From positions 1 to 32,937 of the forward strand of contig JAMFSN010000116.1 of NCBI GenBank assembly GCA_026225295.1: a DNA stretch of 32,937 bases, in the 5' to 3' direction. How positions within the stretch are numbered: the stretch's first letter is position 1; each line of letters starts with the position of its first letter. The stretch comes from Frankia alni. GTDB taxonomy: Bacteria; Actinomycetota; Actinomycetes; Frankiales; Frankiaceae. Both the position numbers and the translations under genes were made by a program. The notes under the pieces were generated by a model, which saw only the letters and a program-made list of their open reading frames with translations, was not told the origin of the DNA and did no database searches. Shown here piece after piece: positions 23,266 through 31,900 of this stretch.

Positions 23266-23652
23266 GGGATCGACGTCGAACCACACGGTCTTGCCGAGCG
23301 CGCGGGGAATGACCCCCCAGGCGGCCGAGAGCGCGTCGATGATGGGCAGGCCCCGCCCGCTCAGCGCGTCGGCCAACCCGTCCCCCCACCGGGGCGGCCG
23401 CGGATCCTGATCACTCACGGACACCCGGACCTGGCCGGCCGCGCTGGCCACCTCGACGACCACATCGCTGCGGGCGTGGACGACGGCGTTGGTGACCAGC
23501 TCGTTGGCCAGCAGCAGCGCGGTGTCGAGCGGGTCGTCCGCGACCCCGGCCGCCCGCAACAGGCACGTCAGGACCCGCCGGGACGTCCCCGGAGCCGTCG
23601 TGACCGGTGGGAGCCGCACCCAGGCGTGCACATCGGCGCTCGGACCGGTCAT
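23263..23652 (-). CDS. RsbW/SpoIIAB-like histidine kinase-type ATP-binding protein
   Basis: A 129-residue anti-sigma-type ATPase (GHKL fold, HATPase_c_2). The N-box is LLLANELVTNAVVHA with Glu51 and Asn55; Asp81 is in the G1 position (VSDQDPRPP) and the G2 loop is SGRGLPIIDAL (98-108). Such proteins phosphorylate an anti-sigma-factor antagonist or hold a sigma factor; no partner gene is next to it. I chose ATG at 23652, with a strong GGAGGT ribosome site, so the longer open frame upstream is not translated. It is intact although both neighbours are pseudogenes. It could work with the SpoIIE-type phosphatase further right, but this is inference. Confidence 0.85.
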   Translation of the reverse strand: MTGPSADVHAWVRLPPVTTAPGTSRRVLTCLLRAAGVADDPLDTALLLANELVTNAVVHARSDVVVEVASAAGQVRVSVSDQDPRPPRWGDGLADALSGRGLPIIDALSAAWGVIPRALGKTVWFDVDP

Positions 23653-23770
23653 TTGCCTACCTCCTACAGTTGCCCTGCCCCGAGCCTTGCCCGGTATGTC
23701 GACCGGCAATCGGCCGGCGCCGGTCCGGTGATCGCAGCCGGCCGGTGCGGAGCCGGGTCGGCCCGTCCGT

Positions 23771-24610
23771 TCAGCACCCCCTCGCCGAGCGGTCGGGAGT
23801 CCCGTCTGCCGGCCAGCCGGCCAGCCGGCCGGGGTCCGGCCGTCGCCCGAGGTTCTGATCGCTGACCGGCACTGAGTGGACGCCGAGCCGAACTGCCCCA
23901 AGCACACGATCTTCGGCCCGGGTGGCGAGGGCTTCCTCGTGACCGATGACCCGGGCGGCGATATTGGTTGTCCACAACCAGGTCAGGAAGACAATGACGC
24001 CACCCATCGCGCCGTAGGTCTTGTTGTCTGAGTCGAAATTCGCGACGTAGAACGCGAACCCCACCGAGGCGGCCAGAAAGAGGAAGACACCGAGCCCGCC
24101 ACCCGGGGCCGACCAGCGAAGTCCCGGTTGCTTTGTATTCGGGGCGGAGTAGTACCGCGGCGCCAGCCTGGTGATGACCACCGGCATGATCAATGGCCAT
24201 TTCGCGATGTCCCAGGCCGGCCCGGCCGTCGAACCGAGCCCGAGCAGGTCACCGGCCTGCCGGGCCGGTCCACCGGTGAAGACGACGACGATTGCGCAGG
24301 CCACGGTCCCGATGACCAGCCGACCACAGCGCGCCGGCCGGGCCGGCGATGAAGAGAATCCGGACGTCGAGCGTTCCTTCTGGACCTTCTTTGCGGATCC
24401 CGGCGCGACCTGCCCGAGGTTGTTCACCAGGTTGTGCACGGTGCCGGAACCCAGCAGTCCGAGGATCGAGACCAGGGCCAGCAGCGCCGGAAAAAGCGAG
24501 AGAATCGCGTAATTAGGTGAGGGCGGCGGCCAGGTCGCCCAGGTTGTCGGCCTGATGAGCCTTCACGGTCCGGGTGAGCACCCCCCGCCACGACCGACCC
24601 GGCCGCTTCG
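23771..24610 (-). pseudogene. YihY/virulence factor BrkB-family membrane protein, frameshifted and internally deleted
   Basis: The N-terminal part SWRGVLTRTVKAHQADNLGDLAAALT is in one frame and ends at a TAA; the continuation YAILSLFPALLALVSILGLLG is in the next frame. Normal family text is LAALTYYA, so one extra base near 24512 breaks the gene. Later a stretch of about 45 residues is lost between NLGQVAPGSAKK and VVFTGGPARQAGDLLGLGS, and LVSLMLAILYW is degraded to a garbled segment before YYSAPNTKQPG. The final helices (GGGLGVFLFLAASVGFAFYV and TYGAMGGVIVFLTWLW) are readable. The family is a polytopic membrane protein, possibly a transporter. Confidence 0.8.
23808..23831. repeat. 8-base tandem repeat in the BrkB remnant
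   Basis: GCCGGCCA occurs twice and GCCGGCCG once in direct succession. It lies in the poorly conserved tail of the broken gene and looks like slippage in unselected sequence. Confidence 0.6.
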
Positions 24611-24838
24611 TCGGCCCGGGACGTGCCTTCGGTGGATTCCCGGGGCTCGGGCGGATCCACGTTCCGGGTCCCGGGCTCGCGCGATCGGAACATTGGGCTG
24701 CCTCCCGGCTCGGCGCGATCCGTGGGCGGCGATGAGGTCGGCCGCGCGGGCGCGTCGTACCTTCGCGGGCGCATCCGCGCCGCGCAGACTGCACGGAGCG
24801 TCGGCCCCGGCCGACGCCGCGACCGGAAGGATCAGGCG

Positions 24839-25312
24839 ATGCCGAAGACGACACCCTGGCTGTGGTTCGACACGCAGGCTGAGGAAGCCGCCGAGTTCTA
24901 TGTCTCGATCTTCCCGAACTCGAAGATCACCGATACGACCCGGTACGGGTCCGGCGGGCCCCGGCCGGCCGGCTCCGCGATGACCGTGAGTTTCTCCCTC
25001 GACGGACAGGACTACGTCGGGCTCAACGGCGGCCCCGAGTTCACCTTCTCCGAGGCGATCTCGTTCCAGATCGCCTGCCAGGACCAGGCCGAGGTGGATG
25101 CCTTCTGGGCGGCGCTGTCGGCCGGGGGCGAGGAGGGCCCGTGCGGGTGGCTCAAGGACCGCTACGGGGTGTCCTGGCAGGTCGTCCCGGTGGCGCTGGG
25201 TGAACTGCTCGGGGATCCTGATCCGGGTCGCGCCCAGCGGGCCACCCAGGCGATGATGCAGATGACGAAGATCGACCTCGCCGCGCTGCGCCGGGCCGCC
25301 GACGAGAGCTGA
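24839..25312 (+). CDS. VOC-superfamily (PhnB/3-dmu-9_3-mt type) protein
   Basis: A 157-residue protein of the vicinal oxygen chelate superfamily, PhnB-like branch. It starts MPKTTPWLWFDTQAEEAAEFYVSIFPNSKI and continues TRYG, GSAMTVSFSLDGQDYVGLNGGPEFTF, FQIACQDQAEVDAFW and CGWLKDRYGVSWQVVP, then the helix RATQAMMQMTKIDLAALRRA, all typical of this branch. Metal-binding residues of glyoxalase I are not conserved in this group, so the activity is unknown. The ATG at 24839 has GGAAGG 8 bases upstream. It stands alone, rightward, after the decay zone. Confidence 0.85.
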   Translation: MPKTTPWLWFDTQAEEAAEFYVSIFPNSKITDTTRYGSGGPRPAGSAMTVSFSLDGQDYVGLNGGPEFTFSEAISFQIACQDQAEVDAFWAALSAGGEEGPCGWLKDRYGVSWQVVPVALGELLGDPDPGRAQRATQAMMQMTKIDLAALRRAADES

Positions 25313-25642
25313 CCGGCTCACCGGCGGCGGCCCGGGCCCCGCGCGGCGGGTCCGAGGGTGGTGCGATGGTTGCTGGGAAGTACCCCGCACGGCCGTTCGG
25401 GGTACTTCACACCGCCCCGCCGTCATCGCCCGCGGGCCACGGTGGACGATAGAAGGGCGGTGGAAGATTGGACCGACCGATGATCGGGCGACGCGAGTGG
25501 AGAAAGCCGGGTGTGACGATCGCACCGGCAGGTGCGGAAGGCGGTTGACCGCCCTGCGACCCGCTTCGCGGAGCCATGCAACCCCTCAGCCCGGCGTCTT
25601 CACGTAGCGTGGGTGCCCTAGAGAAGGAGTGACCTTCCGCAC
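25313..25642. other. Intergenic stretch before the sigma factor
   Basis: About 330 bases with no supported gene. It contains a strong hairpin (25377-25408) and the leader of the sigma factor, with AGAAGGAG about 13 bases before the ATG. No other open frame shows family resemblance. Confidence 0.55.
25377..25408. terminator. 11-pair perfect hairpin after the VOC gene
   Basis: GAAGTACCCCG (25377-25387) and CGGGGTACTTC (25398-25408) pair without mismatch around a 10-base loop that itself contains the palindrome ACGGCCGT. It lies 65 bases after the VOC stop and 235 before the sigma-factor start. There is no T-run; it is probably a terminator but could be a protein-binding site. Confidence 0.6.
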
Positions 25643-26869
25643 ATGACACCCGCGGTGAAACCGACCGACACCCACGACGTGGCGGTCACCGGTGTACCAG
25701 CCCGAGCGGCACGACCCGGCTCCGTCCGGGCCGTCGATGCCGCCAGCTCCGGCCGGGCGGACGATTCCCCGCCCGCGGTCGCGGACGCGGAGCCGACCGC
25801 CGACCTCCTGGTGGCCGAGCTCGGTGAGCCCGGCCCCCCGGGGGCGCCCGGTGACGATCCGGAGGCGGTCGAGGACGCGGACGCGCTCGACCCCGCCGAC
25901 GAGGACGTCGAGCCGGCCCCCGTGGCCGGCCGCCGGGCCAAGGGCGACGAGCCCGCGCCCATGTCCGACCCGGTCCGGATGTACCTCAAGGCGATCGGCA
26001 AGGTTTCGCTGCTGACCGCCGAGGGCGAGGTCGATCTCGCCCGCCGGATCGAGGCCGGGGTCTTCGCCGCCCACAAGCTGGCCACCGAGGGCGCGAAGAT
26101 GACGGCCCGGCAGCGGACCGATCTCAAGGCCGTCGAGCGGGACGGCGAGATCGCGCAGCGCGGGCTGGTCGAGGCCAACCTGCGGCTCGTGGTCTCGATC
26201 GCCAAGCGGCACGTGGGTCGGGGGATGCCGTTCCTGGACATCATCCAGGAGGGCAACCTGGGGTTGATCCGGGCGGTCGAGAAGTTCGACTACGCCAAGG
26301 GCTACAAGTTCTCGACCTACGCGACGTGGTGGATCCGGCAGGCGATCTCCCGGGCCCTGGCTGACCAGGCCCGCACGATCCGGATTCCGGTCCACCTGGT
26401 CGAGGTGATCAACCGGCTGGTCCGCGTGCAGCGGCAGCTGGTCGCCGACCTGGGCCGGGAGCCCACGCCGGAGGAGATCGCGGTCCAGATGGACCTCAGC
26501 CCGGAACGGGTCGGGGAGATCCTCAAGATCTCGCGGGACCCGGTGTCGCTGGACACCCCGATCGGCGAGGACACGGGGGCCCGGTTCGGCGACCTGATCG
26601 AGGATTCGGACGCGGTCATTCCCCTCGAGGCGGCCACTGTCGTGCTGCTCCAGGAGCAGCTCGACGCGGTGCTGTGCACGTTGTCCGCCCGGGAGCGTCA
26701 TGTCGTGCGGCTGCGCTACGGCCTGGCCGACGGCCGGCCGCGCACGCTCGAGGAGGTCGGCCGGGAGTTCGGGGTCACCCGTGAACGCATCCGCCAGATC
26801 GAGTCGAAGACCCTCGCGAAACTGCGTCACCCGGCCCGCTCGGAGAAGCTGCGCGACTACCTGGAATAG
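25643..26869 (+). CDS. RNA polymerase sigma factor, sigma-70 family group 1/2 (HrdB/SigA-like)
   Basis: A 408-residue sigma factor. The first 106 residues are acidic and Pro/Ala-rich, with little predicted structure. From 107, [32 protein letters not shown] is region 1.2; [19 protein letters not shown] and [20 protein letters not shown] are regions 2.2-2.4; regions 3.0/3.1 follow ([20 protein letters not shown]); region 4 ends [21 protein letters not shown]. The -10- and -35-reading residues are as in primary factors, so it recognises housekeeping-like promoters. Against HrdB it has changes such as [28 protein letters not shown], and could be a HrdB paralog instead of the only primary factor. 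The ribosome site lies 13 bases before ATG, longer than usual; ATG at 25961 would give a factor without the acidic leader. Confidence 0.9.
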   Translation: MTPAVKPTDTHDVAVTGVPARAARPGSVRAVDAASSGRADDSPPAVADAEPTADLLVAELGEPGPPGAPGDDPEAVEDADALDPADEDVEPAPVAGRRAKGDEPAPMSDPVRMYLKAIGKVSLLTAEGEVDLARRIEAGVFAAHKLATEGAKMTARQRTDLKAVERDGEIAQRGLVEANLRLVVSIAKRHVGRGMPFLDIIQEGNLGLIRAVEKFDYAKGYKFSTYATWWIRQAISRALADQARTIRIPVHLVEVINRLVRVQRQLVADLGREPTPEEIAVQMDLSPERVGEILKISRDPVSLDTPIGEDTGARFGDLIEDSDAVIPLEAATVVLLQEQLDAVLCTLSARERHVVRLRYGLADGRPRTLEEVGREFGVTRERIRQIESKTLAKLRHPARSEKLRDYLE

Positions 26870-26880
26870 CCGGGTCGGTC

Positions 26881-26920
26881 GGCGGCCGATCCCGGTTCTC
26901 GACGGGACCGGGCGGCCGCC
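26881..26920 (+). terminator. Two-step hairpin terminator after the sigma factor
   Basis: CCCGGTTC (26891-26898) pairs with GGACCGGG (26905-26912), one G-T pair, around TCGACG; outside, GGCGGCC (26881-26887) pairs with GGCCGCC (26914-26920). The structure begins 12 bases past the stop codon. No T-run follows, as is usual here. Confidence 0.6.
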
Positions 26921-27039
26921 GCGTTCCCGGGCTGGGACGCCTCCGGCGGCAGTACGGTCCCGTTTGGCCTTCTTGCGGCCTGGACACTAGCCTTCTGGGG
27001 GCCCGCGAAGGTCGGTGGGCCGGAGGGATTGGGCGACAG

Positions 27040-28932
27040 GTGGCGCGGGATCATCCGGACCGGGCGGGTCCGCGGCCGACCTGGCCGCCGTCCGTCGGCG
27101 CCGGCCCGCCGATCAGCCCGGTGCTCGCCGCCCGCTGGTTCCAGGCCCTCTACGAGACGCCCCTGTTGTTCTCCGGGATCCTGGACCGCGCCGGCCGCGT
27201 CCTGGACGCGAACTACCTGTCCATCGAGGGGTGCGGGCTCGACCGCGACGCGGTGCTGGGCCGCCCGTTCTGGGAGGGCGGCTGGTGGTCGCCCGACCCG
27301 GTGCTCAGCGATCAGGTCCGCCGGTGGTGCGAACGGGCGCTGCTGACCGGTCAGCCGTTCCGGACCCGCGGCCGGTACTTCCTCGGGGACGGCACGCCCC
27401 GGATGGTCGACCTCGCCCTGTCGCCGGTGTGGGAGGACGATGGCGGCGTCACCCACCTGATCGCGACCGGCTCCGACGTGACCGACACGGTGGCCGCGCA
27501 GCAGGAGCGCGAGGACCGGATGGTCGTCGAGGCCGACGAACTGCGCGGGATGGCCGAGGACCGCCGACGCGAGCTGCTGATCGTGCAGGAAGCCGAACGG
27601 CTGGCCGACACCCGCCTGCAACGGCTGGTGGGCGTGGCGCTCGACCTGGTCGGGGTCGAGACCGTGGAGGACCTGACCGACATCATCGTCAACCGCGGGC
27701 TGCCGGTGCTGGGTGCGGACGGGGGCGCCGTCCGGTTCATCGATGCCGACGGCGTGATGCAACTGGCGGCCAGCCGCGGGCTGAAAGACGACGTCCAGGT
27801 CACCTTCGGGGCTGTGACCGGCGACAGCCCGATGCCCACCGGCCATGTGGCCCGGACCGGCCAGCGACTGGTCCTGCCGACCCGCGCGGCGGGCCTGGAG
27901 TTCACCCCCTTGATGGCGGGGGTGTACGAGGCCACCGACCGGGGCGCCTGGGTCTTCGAACCGCTCAAGCTAGGGAGCCGCGTGCTGGGCTGTCTCGCGG
28001 TGTCCTGGGTGCGGGAGCGGGAGTTCAGCCCGGACGAACTCGGCCTGATCGAGGCGTTCGCCGCCCAGTGCGCCCAGGTACTCGAGCGGGTCCGGATCAC
28101 CCAGGCCCAGCGGGTCACGGCCGCGCAGATCCAACGGCTAGCGGTGGCCCTGCAGCGCAGCCTGCTGACCACGCCACCGACCCCGGTCGCCCTCGACATC
28201 GCGGTCCGCTACCTGCCGGCCGCGCAGGAGGCCCAGATCGGCGGTGACTGGTACGACGGGTTCGACACCACCGAGGGCACGACGCTGATCTCGGTCGGCG
28301 ACGTCAGCGGGCACGACGGGGATGCCGCCGCCGGGATGGCTCAGCTGCGCAACCTGCTGCGGGGGCTGGCCGTCCACGGCAGCGACGGTCCGGCCGTGCT
28401 GCTGACCCGGCTCGACCAGGCGATCGAACGGCTCGGGCTGGACACGTTGGCGACCGCCCTGCTGGCCCGGGTCGAGATCGCCCCCGACGACCGCCCGGCC
28501 GGGGACAGCCGATCCGGGGCCCGGCGGTTGCGGTGGTCGAGCGCGGGGCACCTGCCGCCCCTGCTGCGGCTACCCGACGGTGAGGTCCGGGTCCTGGCCC
28601 ACGACGCGGACCTGCTGCTCGGGCTGGACAGTCGGACCCCGCGGGCCGAGCACGTCACTGACCTGCCGGCCGGCTGCACCCTCCTGCTCTACACCGACGG
28701 GCTGGTCGAACGGCGCGGCGAGCACATCGACGACGGCGTGCGCCGGTTGGCCCGGGCCCTCGGGTCGGCCCGATCGGCGAGCTCCGACGAGGTGTGCGAC
28801 CACCTGTTGGCCGCGATGCTCACCGACGCCCCCGAGGACGACGTCGCGCTGCTCGTCCTGCGCCTCCGGGAGATGGGCCCCCGGGCGACCCCGGCCCCGG
28901 GGCCGGGAAATCCCGGGATGCCGATCAGCTGA
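27040..28932 (+). CDS. PAS-GAF-SpoIIE (PP2C-type) serine/threonine phosphatase
   Basis: A 630-residue signalling phosphatase. A PAS domain (about 30-150, FSGILDRAGRVLDANYLSIEGCGLDRDAVLG and SPVWEDDGGVTHLIATGSDVTD) is followed by a short charged helix (about 150-190), a GAF domain (about 195-355), and the SpoIIE/PP2C domain (about 385-605) with GGDWYDGF, VGDVSGHDGDAAAGMAQLRNLL, SSAGHLPPLL, LLLYTDGLVERRGE and PEDDVALLVLR. Metal-binding Asp residues in GGDWYD, GDVSGHD, YTDG and EDD are all present, so it should be an active Mn/Mg phosphatase that removes phosphate from an anti-anti-sigma protein. GTG at 27040 has GGAGGG 12 bases upstream. It is 60 bases upstream of the TIR-STAND gene, same strand. 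Confidence 0.88.
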   Translation: MARDHPDRAGPRPTWPPSVGAGPPISPVLAARWFQALYETPLLFSGILDRAGRVLDANYLSIEGCGLDRDAVLGRPFWEGGWWSPDPVLSDQVRRWCERALLTGQPFRTRGRYFLGDGTPRMVDLALSPVWEDDGGVTHLIATGSDVTDTVAAQQEREDRMVVEADELRGMAEDRRRELLIVQEAERLADTRLQRLVGVALDLVGVETVEDLTDIIVNRGLPVLGADGGAVRFIDADGVMQLAASRGLKDDVQVTFGAVTGDSPMPTGHVARTGQRLVLPTRAAGLEFTPLMAGVYEATDRGAWVFEPLKLGSRVLGCLAVSWVREREFSPDELGLIEAFAAQCAQVLERVRITQAQRVTAAQIQRLAVALQRSLLTTPPTPVALDIAVRYLPAAQEAQIGGDWYDGFDTTEGTTLISVGDVSGHDGDAAAGMAQLRNLLRGLAVHGSDGPAVLLTRLDQAIERLGLDTLATALLARVEIAPDDRPAGDSRSGARRLRWSSAGHLPPLLRLPDGEVRVLAHDADLLLGLDSRTPRAEHVTDLPAGCTLLLYTDGLVERRGEHIDDGVRRLARALGSARSASSDEVCDHLLAAMLTDAPEDDVALLVLRLREMGPRATPAPGPGNPGMPIS

Positions 28933-28945
28933 GCCGGTAGGTCGC

Positions 28946-28951
28946 TAAGAT
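28946..28951 (+). promoter_or_regulatory. Possible -10 element before the TIR-STAND gene
   Basis: TAAGAT fits the -10 pattern TANNNT and lies about 40 bases before the GTG start, in the short AT-richer gap between the phosphatase and the TIR-STAND gene. No convincing -35 is paired with it. If real, the giant gene has its own promoter. Confidence 0.3.
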
Positions 28952-28992
28952 CACGTTTATCCCAGATCGTGCCGGTGGCCGGTTGGAGCGTG

Positions 28993-31900
28993 GTGGCCCG
29001 GATCTTCGTCAGCCACGCCACCGCCGACCTGTCGATCGCGGTGGGGGTGCGCGACTGGCTGCAGGACGACCGCCACCAGGTGTTCCTCGATCGCGACCTG
29101 CGGGAGGGGGTCCAGGCCGGCGAGGTCTGGAAACGGCGCCTCTACCGCGAACTGCGGCGCGCCGACGCCGTGGTCTGCATTGTCACCGGCGCCTACACCC
29201 GTTCGGAATGGTGCTGCGCGGAGGTCGGGATCGCCGACGCGGTCGGCAGCCGTCTCATACCGTTGCGGGCCGAGCCGGGGGCCGCCTCCAAGCTGCTGGA
29301 GGACCGCCAGTACGTCGAGTGGGGCGCGAACGGCGCCTGGCGGGACCAGATCGCCGCGAGCCTGCGCGGCATCGACGCGGCCGGCGGTCTGGGCTGGGAC
29401 GATGCCGCGCCGCCGTTTCCCGGCCTGCGCCCGTTCGAGGTCGGCATGGCCCGGGTCTTCCGGGGCCGGGCCGACGAGACCCGGCGGTTGGCCGGCCGCC
29501 TGCGGACCCTCGGCGAATCGGCCGATGCCGGGCTGCTGCTGGTCGTCGGACCGTCCGGCTGCGGGAAGTCCTCCCTCGTGCGGGCCGGGCTGGTCGCCCG
29601 GATGGCCGGGGAGCCCGGCTGGGACGTCGCCTATCCGTTCCCGCCCGGGGTCGAGCCGACCGGCGCCCTGGCCCGGGCGCTGACCGTGACCGCCAACCGG
29701 GCCAACCAGGCCGACCAGGGCGCGACGGTCGAACAGACCCGGGCCCGGCTGGCCCGTCCCGACGGGTTGAGTCGGGTGGCCGAGGAGTTACTGGTGGCCG
29801 GCCCCGGGCCGGCCCGCGACCGCCTGCTCATCGTGCTCGATCAGGGTGAGGAACTTCTGACCCGGTCGAACGAGACCGACCGGGCCCGGTTCGCGGCCCT
29901 GCTGCGGGTCGCGCTGCGCGGCCCGGTCCGGGTCGTGGTGACGCTGCGGTCGGAATTCGTCGACGCGTTCGTCGCGCTGCCGGAGCTCGCCGACCTGACC
30001 GTCGAGACGTTCCCGCTCCGGCCGCTCGGACACGACATGCTGCGGATCGTCATCGAGGAGCCGGCCCGGCTGGCCGGCCTCACGACCGACCGGGAGCTGG
30101 TCGAGCAGATGGTCGCCGACACCGACCGGGGTGAGGCATTACCGCTGCTCGCCTTCACCCTGCAGGAGCTGACCGAGGGGTTGTCGCGGGGCGCGGCGCT
30201 CTCGGCGGCCCGTTACCAGCAGATCGGTGGGGTACGCGGCGCGCTCGCCCGGCGGGCCGGCGCCGCCCTCGCCGACGCGGTGGCCGCGAGCGGCCTGTCC
30301 GCCGACCGGATCCTGGTCTACCTGAGCCGGCTGGTGGCCACCGTCGACGAGACCGGTCAGCCCACCGGTCGGCGGTTGGAGACCGACGGCCTGGATCCGG
30401 GACTCGCCACGGCCGTCGCCATCTTCGTGAATGAGCGGCTGCTGATCAGCGCCCGCGACGAGGAGCAGGGCGGAACGGTCGGCGTGGCCCACGAGGCGTT
30501 GTTCACGGCCTGGCGGCCGCTGCGGGACACGATCGAGCAGCGGGCCGACGCGCTCCGGATGGGCCGGTCGCTCGACCAGGCCGCCGGGGAATGGGATCAG
30601 GCCGGCCGGCCCGCCGACCACCTGTGGGACCGCAGCCGGGCCATCGAAGCCGGGCGGGTCCTGCGGGCCGACGACCTCGAGGTCGTTCCGGCCGACTTCC
30701 TGGCCGCCGGCCGGCAGCGGGGCGACCGGCGGCGGATCCGGGCGATCGGGGTCCTGTCGGCGTTCCTGGCCGTCATCACGCTCGGTGGCCTCGGGGCGGC
30801 CGGTCAGTGGCGGTCGGCGGCCGCCCAGCGGGGGGTGGCCCGCTCGGAGCGGCAGTTGGCGGTCAGCCGGCAACTGGTCGGCGAGGCCCTGGCCCTGCGG
30901 GACAGCCAGCCCCGCACCGCGCTGACCCTGGCCGTCGAGGCCTACGACCTGGCCCCCTGGCTCGAGGAGGCGCGGGGCAGCCTGCTCGGCATCCAGGCCA
31001 CCTACTACGGCGCGACGATGCTGGCCGGTCGGGGGGCCGTGCACGCGGTCGCCTACCGGCCGGACGGGCAGCTGGCCGCGACCGCCCAGCACGACCGCGC
31101 GGTGTGCCTGTGGACCACGCCCGTCCGCCGGCTGGTCACCTGCCTGCCGACCGCGGCGGCCGCCTACGGGGTGGCGTTCAGTCCGGACGGCGCGACGCTG
31201 GCCGCCGCCGGGGCGGACGGAACGGTCACCCTGTGGCGGGCCGCCGACCGGCGTCGGCTGGCGGTCGTCCGGGTCGGGACCGCGCCGGTGAACGCCCTGG
31301 CCTTCAGCCCCGACGGCCGGACGTTCGCCACGGCCGGCGAGGACGGCGCCGCGACGCTGTGGAGCGCCACCGACCGCCGCCGGGTCGGCACCGTCGTCGC
31401 CGGGTCGGGGCCGCTGGTAGCGCTCGCGTTCAGTCCCGACGGGTCGGAGTTGGCCGCGGCTGACAGCTCGGGGGTGCGGGTGTGGCCCACGGCCGCGGTC
31501 GGGGCGCCCGGGGGCCCGCCGCCCGGGGTCGAGATCTTCGAGGGTTTCGCCCGGGCGGTCGCGTTCAGCCCGGACGGCCGCCGGCTGGCCGTCGGCGGGG
31601 CCAGCGGCGGCGTCACGATCCTCGACGCCCGCAGCCACGCCCAGCTGGCCACCGTCACCGAGCACACCGGTCGGGTGACCGCCCTGGCCTGGAGCCCGGA
31701 CAGCCGGTCGCTGGCCAGTGGCGGCGTGGACGCGAGCGTCCGGTTGTGGGATGCCGGCTCCCGGATCGAGCCGCTGGTCCAGATGTCCGCGCTGACCGGC
31801 CCGACGCTGTCGGTGCTCGGCCTCGCGTTCAGTCCGGACGGGCGCACCCTGCTGAGCGCCGACGGGGACGGCGTGCTGGGCAGCTGGAACGTCGGCGACC

